NCBI GenBank assembly: GCA_002299585.1
Contig: DBOE01000020.1
Location: 1 to 19,670, forward strand
Source of the DNA: Hydrogenovibrio sp. UBA654
GTDB taxonomy: Bacteria; Pseudomonadota; Gammaproteobacteria; Thiomicrospirales; Thiomicrospiraceae
Direction: 5' to 3'
DNA length: 19,670 nt
This document shows positions 8,531 through 14,941 of this stretch, one piece after another. The notes under the pieces were generated by a model. The model did not search any database. It was not told the origin of the DNA and saw nothing but the letters and a program-made list of their open reading frames with translations. Positions within the stretch are counted from its first letter, which is position 1. Every line of letters starts with the position of its first letter. Both the position numbers and the translations under genes were made by a program.

Positions 8531-8564
8531 TCCTCATCAGTTTTGATGGGGATTTTTATGTTTT
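8531..8564 (+). terminator. Rho-independent terminator after pstS
   Basis: A nine-base-pair stem, TCCTCATCA (8531-8539) with TGATGGGGA (8544-8552), closes a GTTT loop with one G-U wobble. It is followed directly by TTTTT, then ATG and TTTT. This is a textbook intrinsic terminator on the plus strand. It separates pstS from the channel gene at 8591. Confidence 0.88.
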
Positions 8565-8590
8565 AGCGATAAATTTATATGGGATAAGAT

Positions 8591-9400
8591 ATGAACTTAC
8601 AAGATAAATTACAAAAAATTAGAGACAACAAAGTCTTTGAGATATTTGTTATTAGTGTGATTCTTTTTTCTTCGGTAATGATTGGAGCTAAAACTTATAA
8701 TTTATCAGAATTAAGTTTAAAGATTTTGTGGGGGTTAGACTATGCGATAACAATTTTCTTTTTAATTGAAATTATTATTAGAATAGCGGCAGAAAAAAAT
8801 GTTTTAAACTTTTTTAAAAAAGGCTGGAATATTTTTGACTTTATTATAGTTACTATCAGCTTAATTCCATTAGAAAATTCAGAGTATGCCTTGATTGCAA
8901 GGATGCTTAGGCTATTTAGGGTGATGCGCTTAATATCATTTATCCCAGAATTAAGAGTATTGGTTAATGCTTTATTAACGGCTTTGCCTAGAATGGGCTA
9001 TGTTGCTTTATTAATGTTTATAATTTTTTATATTTATGCAGTAGTTGGCAATTTAATGTTTGAAAAGATTAACCCTGTTTTATGGGGGGATTTGGGGCAT
9101 TCTTTACTTACATTATTTAGGGTAGCAACTTTTGAAGATTGGACTGATGTAATGTATGAGACCATGAGTGTGTATGGTTTAAGTTGGATTTATTTTTTAA
9201 CTTTTATTTTTCTTTCTGCATTTGTATTTCTGAATATGATGATAGGGATAGTGGTTGAAGTGCTTGATGAAGAACACAAAAAAATAAATATTGCACAAGA
9301 AAAGGAAAAAGAAGATGAGACTGAAAAAAATCAGTCACGTCTACAACAACAAATACAGCAAGTAAATGAAAAATTAGAAATTTTACTAAAAAAATACTAG
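8591..9400 (+). CDS. Bacterial voltage-gated cation channel (NaChBac/BacNav type) with an acidic, calcium-like filter
   Basis: This encodes a 269-residue single-domain channel that would assemble as a tetramer in the inner membrane. Six helices are visible. S4 carries four arginines at every third position (R104, R107, R110, R113), so it should sense voltage. The pore loop has TFEDWTD (180-186) where known sodium channels have TLESWxx. After S6 (FLNMMIGIVVEVL) a charged tail (about 225-269) rich in Glu, Lys and Gln matches the neck and coiled coil of this family. Start: ATG at 8591 with GGGATAAG just upstream. It is separated from pstS by a terminator and is convergent with the next gene. Ion selectivity is inferred from the filter: calcium or mixed, rather than sodium only. 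Physiological role unknown. Confidence 0.88.
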   Translation: MNLQDKLQKIRDNKVFEIFVISVILFSSVMIGAKTYNLSELSLKILWGLDYAITIFFLIEIIIRIAAEKNVLNFFKKGWNIFDFIIVTISLIPLENSEYALIARMLRLFRVMRLISFIPELRVLVNALLTALPRMGYVALLMFIIFYIYAVVGNLMFEKINPVLWGDLGHSLLTLFRVATFEDWTDVMYETMSVYGLSWIYFLTFIFLSAFVFLNMMIGIVVEVLDEEHKKINIAQEKEKEDETEKNQSRLQQQIQQVNEKLEILLKKY

Positions 9401-9419
9401 CCGATACTGCTGATTAAAT

Positions 9420-9938
9420 TTACCACACCAATAGTTTATATCCTTCCTCTTGTAGTTCCATAAGAGCTGCAGCACCTACCTCGGAGTACTCAGCAAAAGG
9501 GCGCATATCTTTATCTTCCCAATGTATTGTTTTCATTGTATTACCACAAGCAATCCATCGCACATTATAGTCTTTAGCGAAACTAGCAACTCTTTCATAG
9601 GTTAAAGAGTTAACTTTCCTTTTAGGTTTTTTTGCTAAAACATGTAAACCAGGCCCTATTGCAACTATTGCTATATCCACATTGTCACCGTATCTTTTTA
9701 TCATGGCTTTTATTGAATTTAAAATGCCATGTTGATAATCAGCATCAGCTTTATTCCACATATAAACGGCCTTGTGCTCGGCAGGATCTCCTGGAAATCT
9801 GTCGGAGTCTGTATCTTGCAACTCTGGAACAGGTTTTAATTTAAAGATTTTTTTATCTTCTGCGCTGCATGCGGTGCAAGAGAAAAAAAATATTAGTAAA
9901 GTTATTGGCATTAAAATTGAGATATTATTTTTTATCAT
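9420..9938 (-). CDS. Secreted DsrE-like family protein
   Basis: This is a 172-residue protein with an N-terminal signal peptide: hydrophobic residues 6-19, probable cleavage after CSA at 24-26. It therefore acts outside the cytoplasm, unlike classical DsrEFH and TusBCD. The mature part reads as a DsrE/DsrF-like fold: an early strand with AVYMW, central VDIAIVAIGPGLHVL, then YNVRWIACGNTM with C131 at the position where the family has its conserved cysteine. I chose the ATG at 9938 because AAGGA lies seven bases before it (9950-9946). A GTG at 9962 would add eight residues without a ribosome site. The N-terminal cysteines C21 and C24 do not form a canonical lipobox. A role in sulfur chemistry is family inference; no dsr genes are visible here. 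It ends 19 bases from the convergent channel gene. Confidence 0.72.
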   Translation of the reverse strand: MIKNNISILMPITLLIFFFSCTACSAEDKKIFKLKPVPELQDTDSDRFPGDPAEHKAVYMWNKADADYQHGILNSIKAMIKRYGDNVDIAIVAIGPGLHVLAKKPKRKVNSLTYERVASFAKDYNVRWIACGNTMKTIHWEDKDMRPFAEYSEVGAAALMELQEEGYKLLVW

Positions 9939-9944
9939 TATAAT
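9917..9944 (+). promoter_or_regulatory. Promoter of the bolA-like gene
   Basis: TTGAGA (9917-9922) and a perfect TATAAT (9939-9944) are separated by 16 bases, a near-consensus sigma-70 promoter. The predicted start near 9951 leaves a leader of about 30 bases containing AAGG (9970-9973) before the ATG at 9981. The whole element lies inside the 5' end of the oppositely oriented dsrE-like gene. Confidence 0.6.
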
Positions 9945-9964
9945 TTCCTTATTATATTTCACAC

Positions 9965-9992
9965 ATTATAAGGTTATTAGATGAAACTTCAA
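9965..9992 (-). promoter_or_regulatory. Promoter of the dsrE-like gene
   Basis: On the minus strand TTGAAG (9992-9987) and a perfect TATAAT (9970-9965) are separated by 16 bases. The start would fall near 9958, just before the AAGGA ribosome site. The -35 hexamer lies inside the first codons of the bolA-like gene, so this promoter faces the plus-strand one. Confidence 0.5.
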
Positions 9993-10283
9993 AGGCAAAT
10001 TGAAACAGAAATTAATAATAGTTTTTCTGTAATAAAGCTTGTGCTTGAGAATGAAAGTCATATGCACAGTGGTAACAATCCAGAATCGCATTTTAAAATG
10101 ATTTTAGTAACCGACGATTTTATTGGTTTAAATAAAGTTAAGAGGCATCAATTAGTTTATAAAGTTTTACAAGCAATTATGCCAAAATTTCATGCTTTAG
10201 CTCTACATTTATTTAGTGTAGAACAGTGGAATGACTTTGAAGGAAGCACAACTTCTCCACCTTGTAAAGGAGTATCTGAATAA
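9981..10283 (+). CDS. BolA family protein
   Basis: This is a 100-residue BolA-type protein. The family signatures run in order: NESHMH (24-29), ESHFKMILVTDDF, the helix VKRHQLVYKVLQ and HALALHLFSVEQW. Family members bind [2Fe-2S] clusters together with monothiol glutaredoxins, and E. coli BolA also affects morphology under stress. The conserved histidine of the RHxxV helix is present, as is the one in HALALH. The length is close to E. coli BolA (105). It could be BolA itself or a related paralogue, so no symbol is fixed. ATG at 9981 is preceded by AAGG (9970-9973). It is divergent from the dsrE-like gene, and its stop codon is part of an 11-base inverted repeat. Confidence 0.88.
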   Translation: MKLQRQIETEINNSFSVIKLVLENESHMHSGNNPESHFKMILVTDDFIGLNKVKRHQLVYKVLQAIMPKFHALALHLFSVEQWNDFEGSTTSPPCKGVSE

Positions 10284-10353
10284 GTATCATAAAAATTTTA
10301 GGGACTTCTAACAGGTTAATTCTAGGCAAAGAATGGGGGTAATATGATACTTA
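10281..10353. repeat. Perfect 11-base inverted repeat joining two convergent stop codons
   Basis: TAAGTATCATA (10281-10291) and TATGATACTTA (10343-10353) are perfect reverse complements, 51 bases apart. The left arm contains the bolA-like stop codon and the right arm the stop codon of the minus-strand membrane-protein gene. The 51-base interior has no ORF or further strong hairpin. It may serve as a bidirectional termination or mRNA-end structure. A short palindrome, AGAGGCCTCT, follows at 10357-10366 within the minus-strand gene. Confidence 0.6.
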
Positions 10354-10920
10354 ATCAGAGGCCTCTAGGTCGCTAATAGGGTTCTTTAACAACCATAGGT
10401 CACTAAATTTTTTATGATCAAGTTTGTTTTGTAATAACTTTATAGCAATGCTATATTGTGCTATATACATAAAGTTTTTGTTTCGAACACTTTGCCATAA
10501 GTGACGGTATTTAACGGGTAAAAAATCTTTAAAATGATGAATTAACCCAAAATCACTTTCAATCATTGCAATTTTTTGCATGATATTGTGTCTAGCTTGT
10601 ATTTTAAATTGTTGTTCATAACCCTCAATAACTTTAGCTATAGCATAGATTATTAATGCACCAATAACAAAGCTTATAATAAAGTTATCACCAATAAATA
10701 AACCAAATAAAGTAACGGATACTAAAAAAATGGCACTTATTGGCATAGTTAATATAAAAAGCCAGTTCCATTTGCCCTTTAATAAGTCCATGTTTGTGAT
10801 AATATCTAAATCAGCAATATTAATATTATTTAGTCTTTCTAACATCACTTCTGCTGTTGGTGTTTGGTTTGTTTTAAATTCTTCTTCAGTGTCACCTACT
10901 TGTTCAGATTTTTGAGCCAT
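10351..10920 (-). CDS. Hypothetical membrane protein coupled to apaH
   Basis: I do not recognise this 189-residue protein. Residues 1-50 are polar and acidic at first. Two hydrophobic segments follow (about 53-77 and 80-98) with a very short turn between them, suggesting a membrane hairpin. The last 90 residues are soluble and mostly helical, rich in Lys, His and aromatic residues. Its ATG overlaps the apaH stop by one base (TAATG) and no independent ribosome site is visible, so translation is probably coupled to apaH. That makes it the last gene of the lptD-to-apaH group. Base composition matches its neighbours, so recent transfer is not indicated. Function unknown. Confidence 0.75.
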   Translation of the reverse strand: MAQKSEQVGDTEEEFKTNQTPTAEVMLERLNNINIADLDIITNMDLLKGKWNWLFILTMPISAIFLVSVTLFGLFIGDNFIISFVIGALIIYAIAKVIEGYEQQFKIQARHNIMQKIAMIESDFGLIHHFKDFLPVKYRHLWQSVRNKNFMYIAQYSIAIKLLQNKLDHKKFSDLWLLKNPISDLEASD

Positions 10921-11741
10921 TATTTTTTACAGTTTATAGTAATTCTTGTGTGTTTTTCTATATGATAAGCAGTTAGCTTACCTCCCCAAAGACATCCTGT
11001 ATCAGTAGTATGGATTTGATAAGCATCAATTATACCAAGAGTTGACCAGTGACCAAAATAAATATCATAGTTAGCGGATTTTCTATTTTTCCAAATAAAC
11101 CAAGGTTTTAGTTCCGCCTTGCGTGGAGTTTTATCAGGGTGCATTTTTAAATCGAAATCTAATTTACCATCTTTATCGCAATAACGCATTCTAGTAAAGG
11201 CATTTAGTGTGTAGCGTATTTTTTCCCATTTGGATAATTTTTTTGACCAGTAATTTGGATCATTACTAAAAAGATATTTGGTGGCAAATTTTTGCCAGTT
11301 TTTTTGCTGTAGAATTTTCTCTACTTTTTTAGATTTTTTAAGAGCTTTTTTTATCGACCATTGCGGGGGAATACCCGCATGAACAACCACCATATTAAGT
11401 TTTTTATCTCGAATAATTAATGGCCTATTGCGTAACCAAGTGATCATCTTTTTAGCATTTTTATGCTCAAGTATTGATTTTAGGGTATTGGTTTTATCTT
11501 GAAATTTTTGCAGACCTGCATAGGATGCGAGTAGGTTAAATTCATGATTTCCTAATACCATTTGAACACAATCACCCAAACTCATAATAAATTGTAAGGT
11601 TTTTAACGAATCAGGACCTCGGTTAATGATATCGCCCACAAACCAAAGCTTATCTTTTTTAGGATTAAAATCTATTTTTACTAATAGTTTTTGCAGGTCT
11701 TCATAACAACCATGCACATCTCCTATAACATAAGTAGCCAT
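10920..11741 (-). CDS. apaH: Symmetrical bis(5'-nucleosyl)-tetraphosphatase ApaH
   Basis: ApaH hydrolyses diadenosine tetraphosphate to two ADP and can remove Np4-type caps from RNA. The 273-residue product shows the metallophosphatase signature in order: GDVHGCYEDL (D8, H10), GDIINRGPDS (D37) and GNHEFN (N65, H66). FGHWSTLG and DTGCLWGGKLTAY near the end are also typical. I place the start at the ATG at 11741, giving MATYVIGDVHGC as in E. coli. The upstream in-frame codon at 11759 is TTG and lies inside rsmA. GAGG (11756-11753) is 11 bases before the ATG. Only one base separates it from the rsmA stop. The usual apaG between rsmA and apaH is absent. Confidence 0.94.
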   Translation of the reverse strand: MATYVIGDVHGCYEDLQKLLVKIDFNPKKDKLWFVGDIINRGPDSLKTLQFIMSLGDCVQMVLGNHEFNLLASYAGLQKFQDKTNTLKSILEHKNAKKMITWLRNRPLIIRDKKLNMVVVHAGIPPQWSIKKALKKSKKVEKILQQKNWQKFATKYLFSNDPNYWSKKLSKWEKIRYTLNAFTRMRYCDKDGKLDFDLKMHPDKTPRKAELKPWFIWKNRKSANYDIYFGHWSTLGIIDAYQIHTTDTGCLWGGKLTAYHIEKHTRITINCKK

Positions 11742-11742
11742 A

Positions 11743-12543
11743 TTATTGTTTAACCTCAAATAATTTATCTGCTAGTTTAACAAACTCCTCTAGACCTAAT
11801 TTTTCGGCTCTAATGCTAGGGTCAATATTACAAGATTCAATTTGCTTAACTAAAAGATATTCTTTTAAATTATTACGCAAAGTTTTTCTTTTTTGTGAGA
11901 AAGATAGTTTAACAAGCTTTGCAAAAGTTTGTTCACACTGGGCTTTAAAGGGTTTTATTTTATAAGGGATTAACCTAATAATAGCTGAAGTAACTTTAGG
12001 GGGGGGGGTAAAGTTTTCAGAATTAACATTAAATAAAAATTCTGTAGCACATGAATATTGCATCATTACACTTAAGCGGCCATAGGTTTTAGAGCCAGGG
12101 TTGGCAGTAATTCTATCAACTACCTCTTTTTGTAGCATAAAATGCATATCCTGAATAATCTCTGCAAAACTAAGTAAATGAAACATCAAAGGGCTAGCAA
12201 TATTATAGGGTAAATTACCGACAACTCGTAAAATTTTTTCTTGTTTAGTCCCTACTAATAAATTTGAATAATCAAAGCCCAAAGCATCGGTATGATGTAG
12301 GTTAAAGTTAGGATATTTACCAAATTTAGTCATTAAAGGGGTAATTAAATCATTATCAATTTCAATAATATCCAGTTTATTTACAATATTTAGCAAGGGT
12401 CTAGTTAACGCTGCTTGCCCAGGGCCTATTTCAACTAAATGTTGAGTTGATTGTGGTCTAATAGATACAATTATTTGGTCGATTATTTGTTGATTATTAA
12501 GGAAGTTTTGCCCAAATCTTTTTTTGTGTTTGTGTTGTTTCAC
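11743..12543 (-). CDS. rsmA: 16S rRNA dimethyladenosine transferase RsmA (KsgA)
   Basis: RsmA uses SAM to dimethylate the two adjacent adenosines near the 3' end of 16S rRNA during small-subunit assembly. The 266-residue protein starts KRFGQNFL (8-15), then the SAM loop VEIGPGQAAL (37-46), the catalytic NLPYN (110-114) and NFTPPPKVTSAII (PPP at 180-182), all family hallmarks. SQKRKTLRNNL in the C-terminal domain also fits. The only credible start is GTG at 12543; no ATG lies nearby and the ribosome site is weak. The PPP motif is encoded by ten consecutive C on the coding strand. A 78-base gap to pdxA with a palindrome suggests its own promoter or regulation. Confidence 0.96.
   Translation of the reverse strand: MKQHKHKKRFGQNFLNNQQIIDQIIVSIRPQSTQHLVEIGPGQAALTRPLLNIVNKLDIIEIDNDLITPLMTKFGKYPNFNLHHTDALGFDYSNLLVGTKQEKILRVVGNLPYNIASPLMFHLLSFAEIIQDMHFMLQKEVVDRITANPGSKTYGRLSVMMQYSCATEFLFNVNSENFTPPPKVTSAIIRLIPYKIKPFKAQCEQTFAKLVKLSFSQKRKTLRNNLKEYLLVKQIESCNIDPSIRAEKLGLEEFVKLADKLFEVKQ
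11999..12008 (-). repeat. C10 (coding strand) homopolymer inside rsmA
   Basis: Ten consecutive G on the plus strand, C on the coding strand, encode T-P-P-P-K at residues 179-183. The reading frame through the conserved motif is intact at exactly ten bases. It is the longest homopolymer of G or C in the window. Confidence 0.92.
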
Positions 12544-12557
12544 TCTGCACTTATGCC

Positions 12558-12573
12558 GTATACTCGAGTTTAC
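12558..12573. promoter_or_regulatory. Near-perfect 16-base palindrome upstream of rsmA
   Basis: GTATACTCGAGTTTAC is self-complementary except at one symmetric pair of positions, with CTCGAG at its centre. It lies 14 bases upstream of the rsmA GTG in the 78-base pdxA-rsmA gap. It could be an operator for a dimeric repressor or a small mRNA hairpin close to the ribosome site. A TAGAAT hexamer further upstream could be a -10 element, but no good -35 is seen. Confidence 0.4.
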
Positions 12574-12621
12574 TAAAAGATAGTATTCTACTTTATAAAT
12601 AACTATTTTTAGATGTTTAAA

Positions 12622-13611
12622 TTAAATTTTACCAATCATATCTATAGCTACCTGCATTGCATATTGAAAACTTTTTATGTCTGCTTGACCTGTGCCAGCT
12701 ATATTTAGAGCTGTGCCATGGTCAACTGAGGTTCTAACAAATGGTAAACCTAAGGTTACATTTACGGCATTACCAAAGCCTACATATTTTAGTACTGGTA
12801 ATCCTTGGTCATGGTACATGGCCAAAAAAGCATCGGCATCTTTACGGTTGTTTGGGCTAAATATTGTATCAGCTGGTAGGCTGCCGATCAAATTCATACC
12901 TTCTTTTTTTAGCTGGTTAATTACTGGATTGATAGTTTCTATTTCTTCCATACCTAAATGCCCATCTTCTCCTGCATGGGGGTTTAGCCCCATAATGTAT
13001 ATTTTGGGGTTTGCTATGTTGAATTGGTTTTGTAATGAATTATGTAAAATACGAATAACACTTTCTAGCAGCTTGGCAGTGATTGACCTTGAAATATCTT
13101 TTAGAGGTAAATGGGTGGTCACTAGTGGTACTCTTAACCCTGGTGTGGTTAGCATCATTACTACTTGTTTGCTATTGGACTGCTCAGCTAGTAATTCAGT
13201 ATGCCCAGTAAATAAAGTGCCTGCCTTATTAATAATTCCTTTGTGGACTGGTGCTGTAACTAGGGCATTAAATTTATTATCCATACATAATTTTACTGCT
13301 GTCGTGAGTATTTCTAATACATAATCGGTATTTTTTATATTTAACTTTCCTGCAACCGATTTTTCCCTAAGGGAAATATGAATTATTTTTACCATTGTAC
13401 TGGTGTTTTTTTTAGGTGGTTGTCCTAGCTGATAAGTTTTAAAAATAACGGGCAAATTAAGTTGCTTTGCTGTTTGTTTTAGTAGTTGTTTATCTGCTAA
13501 TACAACCCACTCAAAATCATAGTCGTATTGTGCTAGTTTTATAATTTGTTCAGGGCCTATGCCTGCTGGTTCTCCTGAGCTTATAATTATTTTTTTAATT
13601 TTGGTGGTCAT
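12622..13611 (-). CDS. pdxA: 4-hydroxythreonine-4-phosphate dehydrogenase PdxA
   Basis: PdxA oxidises 4-phosphohydroxy-L-threonine in the DXP-dependent route to pyridoxal phosphate (vitamin B6). The 329-residue length equals that of E. coli PdxA. It opens with SSGEPAGIGPE. The three metal-ligand histidines are in place: H167 (THLPLKD), H212 (NPHAGEDGHLG) and H267 (YHDQGL), each one residue offset from E. coli H166, H211 and H266. GHTELLAEQ includes H137. The C-terminal TSVDHGTALNIAGTG is typical. Start: ATG at 13611, 13 bases after surA, with no strong ribosome site, suggesting it depends on the surA transcript. Confidence 0.97.
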   Translation of the reverse strand: MTTKIKKIIISSGEPAGIGPEQIIKLAQYDYDFEWVVLADKQLLKQTAKQLNLPVIFKTYQLGQPPKKNTSTMVKIIHISLREKSVAGKLNIKNTDYVLEILTTAVKLCMDNKFNALVTAPVHKGIINKAGTLFTGHTELLAEQSNSKQVVMMLTTPGLRVPLVTTHLPLKDISRSITAKLLESVIRILHNSLQNQFNIANPKIYIMGLNPHAGEDGHLGMEEIETINPVINQLKKEGMNLIGSLPADTIFSPNNRKDADAFLAMYHDQGLPVLKYVGFGNAVNVTLGLPFVRTSVDHGTALNIAGTGQADIKSFQYAMQVAIDMIGKI

Positions 13612-13624
13612 AGTTTAGATAGGC

Positions 13625-14938
13625 TTATATTCTAATGTCTATTAGAGCCTCATCTTTTAATCTTCTTAGCCAAATTTCAAAGGTCTCATTAGCTTTTTTC
13701 ATTTTTATAGTATTAATAGCTTGTTGTCTTTTATTAATTAGATTTAAATCTTTTTTTCTTGTGGCATCTAAATAAATAATATCCCAACCTTGTTCTGAAG
13801 AGATTGGTAAAGTTGCGTGCTTTGGTTGTATATTTAATAGAGCTTGGGAATATTTTTGTGAAATTTGTTTTGGATTAACCCATCCTAGATCACTATTAGT
13901 ATTAATTTCTGCTGGTATTTCTGGGTATGTTTTCCATAAATCTTGAAAATCTTGTAAGCTATTTATGCTTTTAGAAAGCTTAATTATATTTTTTGGAGCA
14001 GTGGCATTAGTATTTTGTTTTACTTCATCAGAGAGTATGGTAAAACGATATAAATGGTATTGGGTAACTATGTTTGTATTAAGATCTTTTTTACCTAATA
14101 ATTTTATTATATGAAAGCCAATCGGGCTTTTAATTATTTGGCTATGTTCACCTACTTGCATGCCGTTTAGAGCTTCTGAAAAAAAAGTAGGTATTTGTTC
14201 TAAACTTAACCAACCTAAATCACCTCCTTGTAGAGCTTTAGACCCTTGAGAATGACGAACGGCTAATTGGCTAAAATCTTCATTATTATTTATTTTTTTT
14301 AATATATTTTCTGCTTTAGCTTGGGCGGTATTTCTTTGTTTAGGGGTTGAGGATTCTGGTAAACTCACTACTATGTGGCCGAGGTTATATTTTAAGTTGT
14401 TATTAATAAGATTTTGGCGTTGTAGATAATTATTTATTTCATTATCACTAACTTGGGTAAGGGATAAAACTTCTATCTGGCGTAGCTTTTGAAATAATAA
14501 CTGTAGGCGTATTTTTTCTCTAAAAGCTTCAAAACCATTTTTTTCATTAGCATTTAATCTATTACGAATTTGTAACACAGTTAGTTTGTTGTTTTTAGCG
14601 ATTTCGGTAATACTTACCAGTAATTCGTCATCGGAAATCTCTATGCCTTGTTGTTGTACTCTTTGTAACTGTAGTTTTTCTATTATTAGATTATCTAGCA
14701 CTTTTAATTCTAACTCTTTATCATCGTCGATTAAAATATTGCGAACTTGTAGTTCTATTTTTGCGTCAAGTAACGAGTTATCTAGGTCACTTTTTAAGAT
14801 AATATCATCATTTACTATAGCTACAATTTTATCCAATAAAATATCTTGTTTCTCTGCAGCTACTAAATTTGTAGCATATGTATTAAATAGGGTTATGAGG
14901 ATAAAAGTAAAGATAGTTATATTTTTTTGTAAAGTCAT
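13625..14938 (-). CDS. surA: Periplasmic chaperone and peptidyl-prolyl isomerase SurA
   Basis: SurA escorts unfolded outer-membrane proteins across the periplasm, LptD being one of its best-known clients. The 437-residue product has a signal peptide (residues 1-28, cleavage probably after VAA). The SurA N-terminal domain follows, starting DKIVAIVNDDIILKSDL. Two parvulin domains come next: one around NLGHIVVSLPES, GGDLGWL and PIGFHIIKLLG, the other around HLYRFTILSD, SDLGWVNPKQI and EQGWDIIYL. A short C-terminal helix closes it. Its ATG is three bases after the lptD stop and lacks a strong ribosome site, so it is translated as part of the lptD-surA message. Confidence 0.95.
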   Translation of the reverse strand: MTLQKNITIFTFILITLFNTYATNLVAAEKQDILLDKIVAIVNDDIILKSDLDNSLLDAKIELQVRNILIDDDKELELKVLDNLIIEKLQLQRVQQQGIEISDDELLVSITEIAKNNKLTVLQIRNRLNANEKNGFEAFREKIRLQLLFQKLRQIEVLSLTQVSDNEINNYLQRQNLINNNLKYNLGHIVVSLPESSTPKQRNTAQAKAENILKKINNNEDFSQLAVRHSQGSKALQGGDLGWLSLEQIPTFFSEALNGMQVGEHSQIIKSPIGFHIIKLLGKKDLNTNIVTQYHLYRFTILSDEVKQNTNATAPKNIIKLSKSINSLQDFQDLWKTYPEIPAEINTNSDLGWVNPKQISQKYSQALLNIQPKHATLPISSEQGWDIIYLDATRKKDLNLINKRQQAINTIKMKKANETFEIWLRRLKDEALIDIRI

Positions 14939-14941
14939 AAT

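Noticed and set aside
9401..9419. Possible bidirectional terminator between the channel and dsrE-like genes
   Set aside because: The 19-base gap contains no stem-loop or T-run.
9936..9962. GTG at 9962 as the start of the dsrE-like gene
   Set aside because: It lacks a ribosome site, whereas the ATG at 9938 has AAGGA at seven bases and begins a normal signal peptide.
12692..13324. 210-residue open frame on the plus strand opposite pdxA
   Set aside because: It lies wholly antisense to a well-supported pdxA and shows no recognisable motif; it is a by-product of pdxA codon use.
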